DNA of 50,918 bases. Source: Candidatus Mediterraneibacter intestinavium. Lineage in GTDB: Bacteria > Bacillota > Clostridia > Lachnospirales > Lachnospiraceae. The notes beneath the pieces are model-generated. The model was given only the letters and a program-made list of their open reading frames with translations. It had not been told where the DNA came from and did not search any database. The position numbers and the translations under genes were made by a program. Position 1 is the first letter of the stretch, and the number at the start of each line of letters is the position of its first letter. Of the stretch, positions 50,834-50,918 are shown one piece after another. Location: NCBI GenBank assembly GCA_019119205.1, contig DWXK01000069.1:1-50918 (forward strand). The letters run 5' to 3'.

Positions 50834-50897
50834 GAAGAGACAATCCCAGAGAATTCGGACTTTTTAAGAATTGAATTCTCTGCTGGACTGTCTCTTC
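50834..50897 (+). terminator. Terminator of the LacI-family gene
   Basis: GAAGAGACAATCC and AGAGAATTC on the left pair with GAATTCTCT and GGACTGTCTCTTC on the right (outer ends 50834-50840 with 50891-50897). ATTTTTATC follows. It lies about 70 bases past the stop codon. Confidence 0.75.
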
Positions 50898-50918
50898 ATT
50901 TTTATCCCTCTTATTTTA

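Noticed and set aside
1-50918. CRISPR array, tRNA, rRNA, prophage or insertion sequence
   Set aside because: No regularly spaced repeats, no tRNA-like TTCGA arms or rRNA cores, and no transposase, integrase or phage structural genes were found.

Overview
The window looks like a chromosomal segment of a gut-type Lachnospiraceae bacterium (class Clostridia); I cannot name the genus. The signs are AGGAGG ribosome sites close to most starts, sigma-A-type promoters, HPr kinase with a ROK glucokinase, long-form HPF, a T-box in front of thrS, a DUF1846 protein, an EutS/PduU shell-protein locus and a malEFG operon without its own ATPase. Apart from a few degraded genes it reads as ordinary chromosome. 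I see no prophage, integron, CRISPR array, rRNA or tRNA gene.

Left part (1-9.5 kb): a decayed uvrB fragment lies at the left edge. Next is a three-gene minus-strand operon of two permuted microcompartment shell proteins plus EutP, with no enzymes beside it. After a two-OB-fold SSB-like gene comes a plus-strand regulatory cassette: XRE regulator, a 7-TM kinase-like protein that keeps the phospho-acceptor His but has no ATPase domain, a 2-TM kinase-like protein that has the GHKL ATPase domain but Gln in place of that His, and a LytTR response regulator. This apparent split histidine kinase is the most unusual thing in the window. typA/bipA, hpf and a YigZ-family gene follow, with a structured repeat between hpf and yigZ.

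Middle (9.5-31 kb): a class A PBP; ROK glucokinase, hprK and uvrC on the minus strand; ulaE-araD-type pentulose-5-phosphate epimerases; ftsH with an unusual low-complexity insert; DUF1846; pyrG behind a leader that can form a terminator and a competing antiterminator; a glycerate module (GntP permease, glycerate kinase, divergent CdaR regulator); a PAP2 phosphatase; a dihydrouridine synthase; and an ABC exporter. From 31.2 to 31.9 kb there is a gene-free stretch of long imperfect hairpins, one sharing sequence with the repeat at 8.6 kb.

Right part (32-50.9 kb): a membrane-anchored polysaccharide deacetylase and T-box-controlled thrS; a LysR regulator with an in-frame internal deletion; a frameshifted ATPase/DUF234 gene with a palindrome in its 5' UTR; then a maltodextrin locus. 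In that locus malEFG takes up maltooligosaccharides. A second operon (pullulanase, GH133 debranching enzyme, GH13_20 neopullulanase-type enzyme, GH13_31 oligo-1,6-glucosidase, and a gamma-carbonic-anhydrase-like gene) degrades linear and branched oligomers in the cytoplasm. A divergent LacI-family regulator and repeated operator-like sites next to the malE promoter point to local control. ROK glucokinase and HPr kinase elsewhere in the window would link the released glucose to glycolysis and carbon catabolite control.
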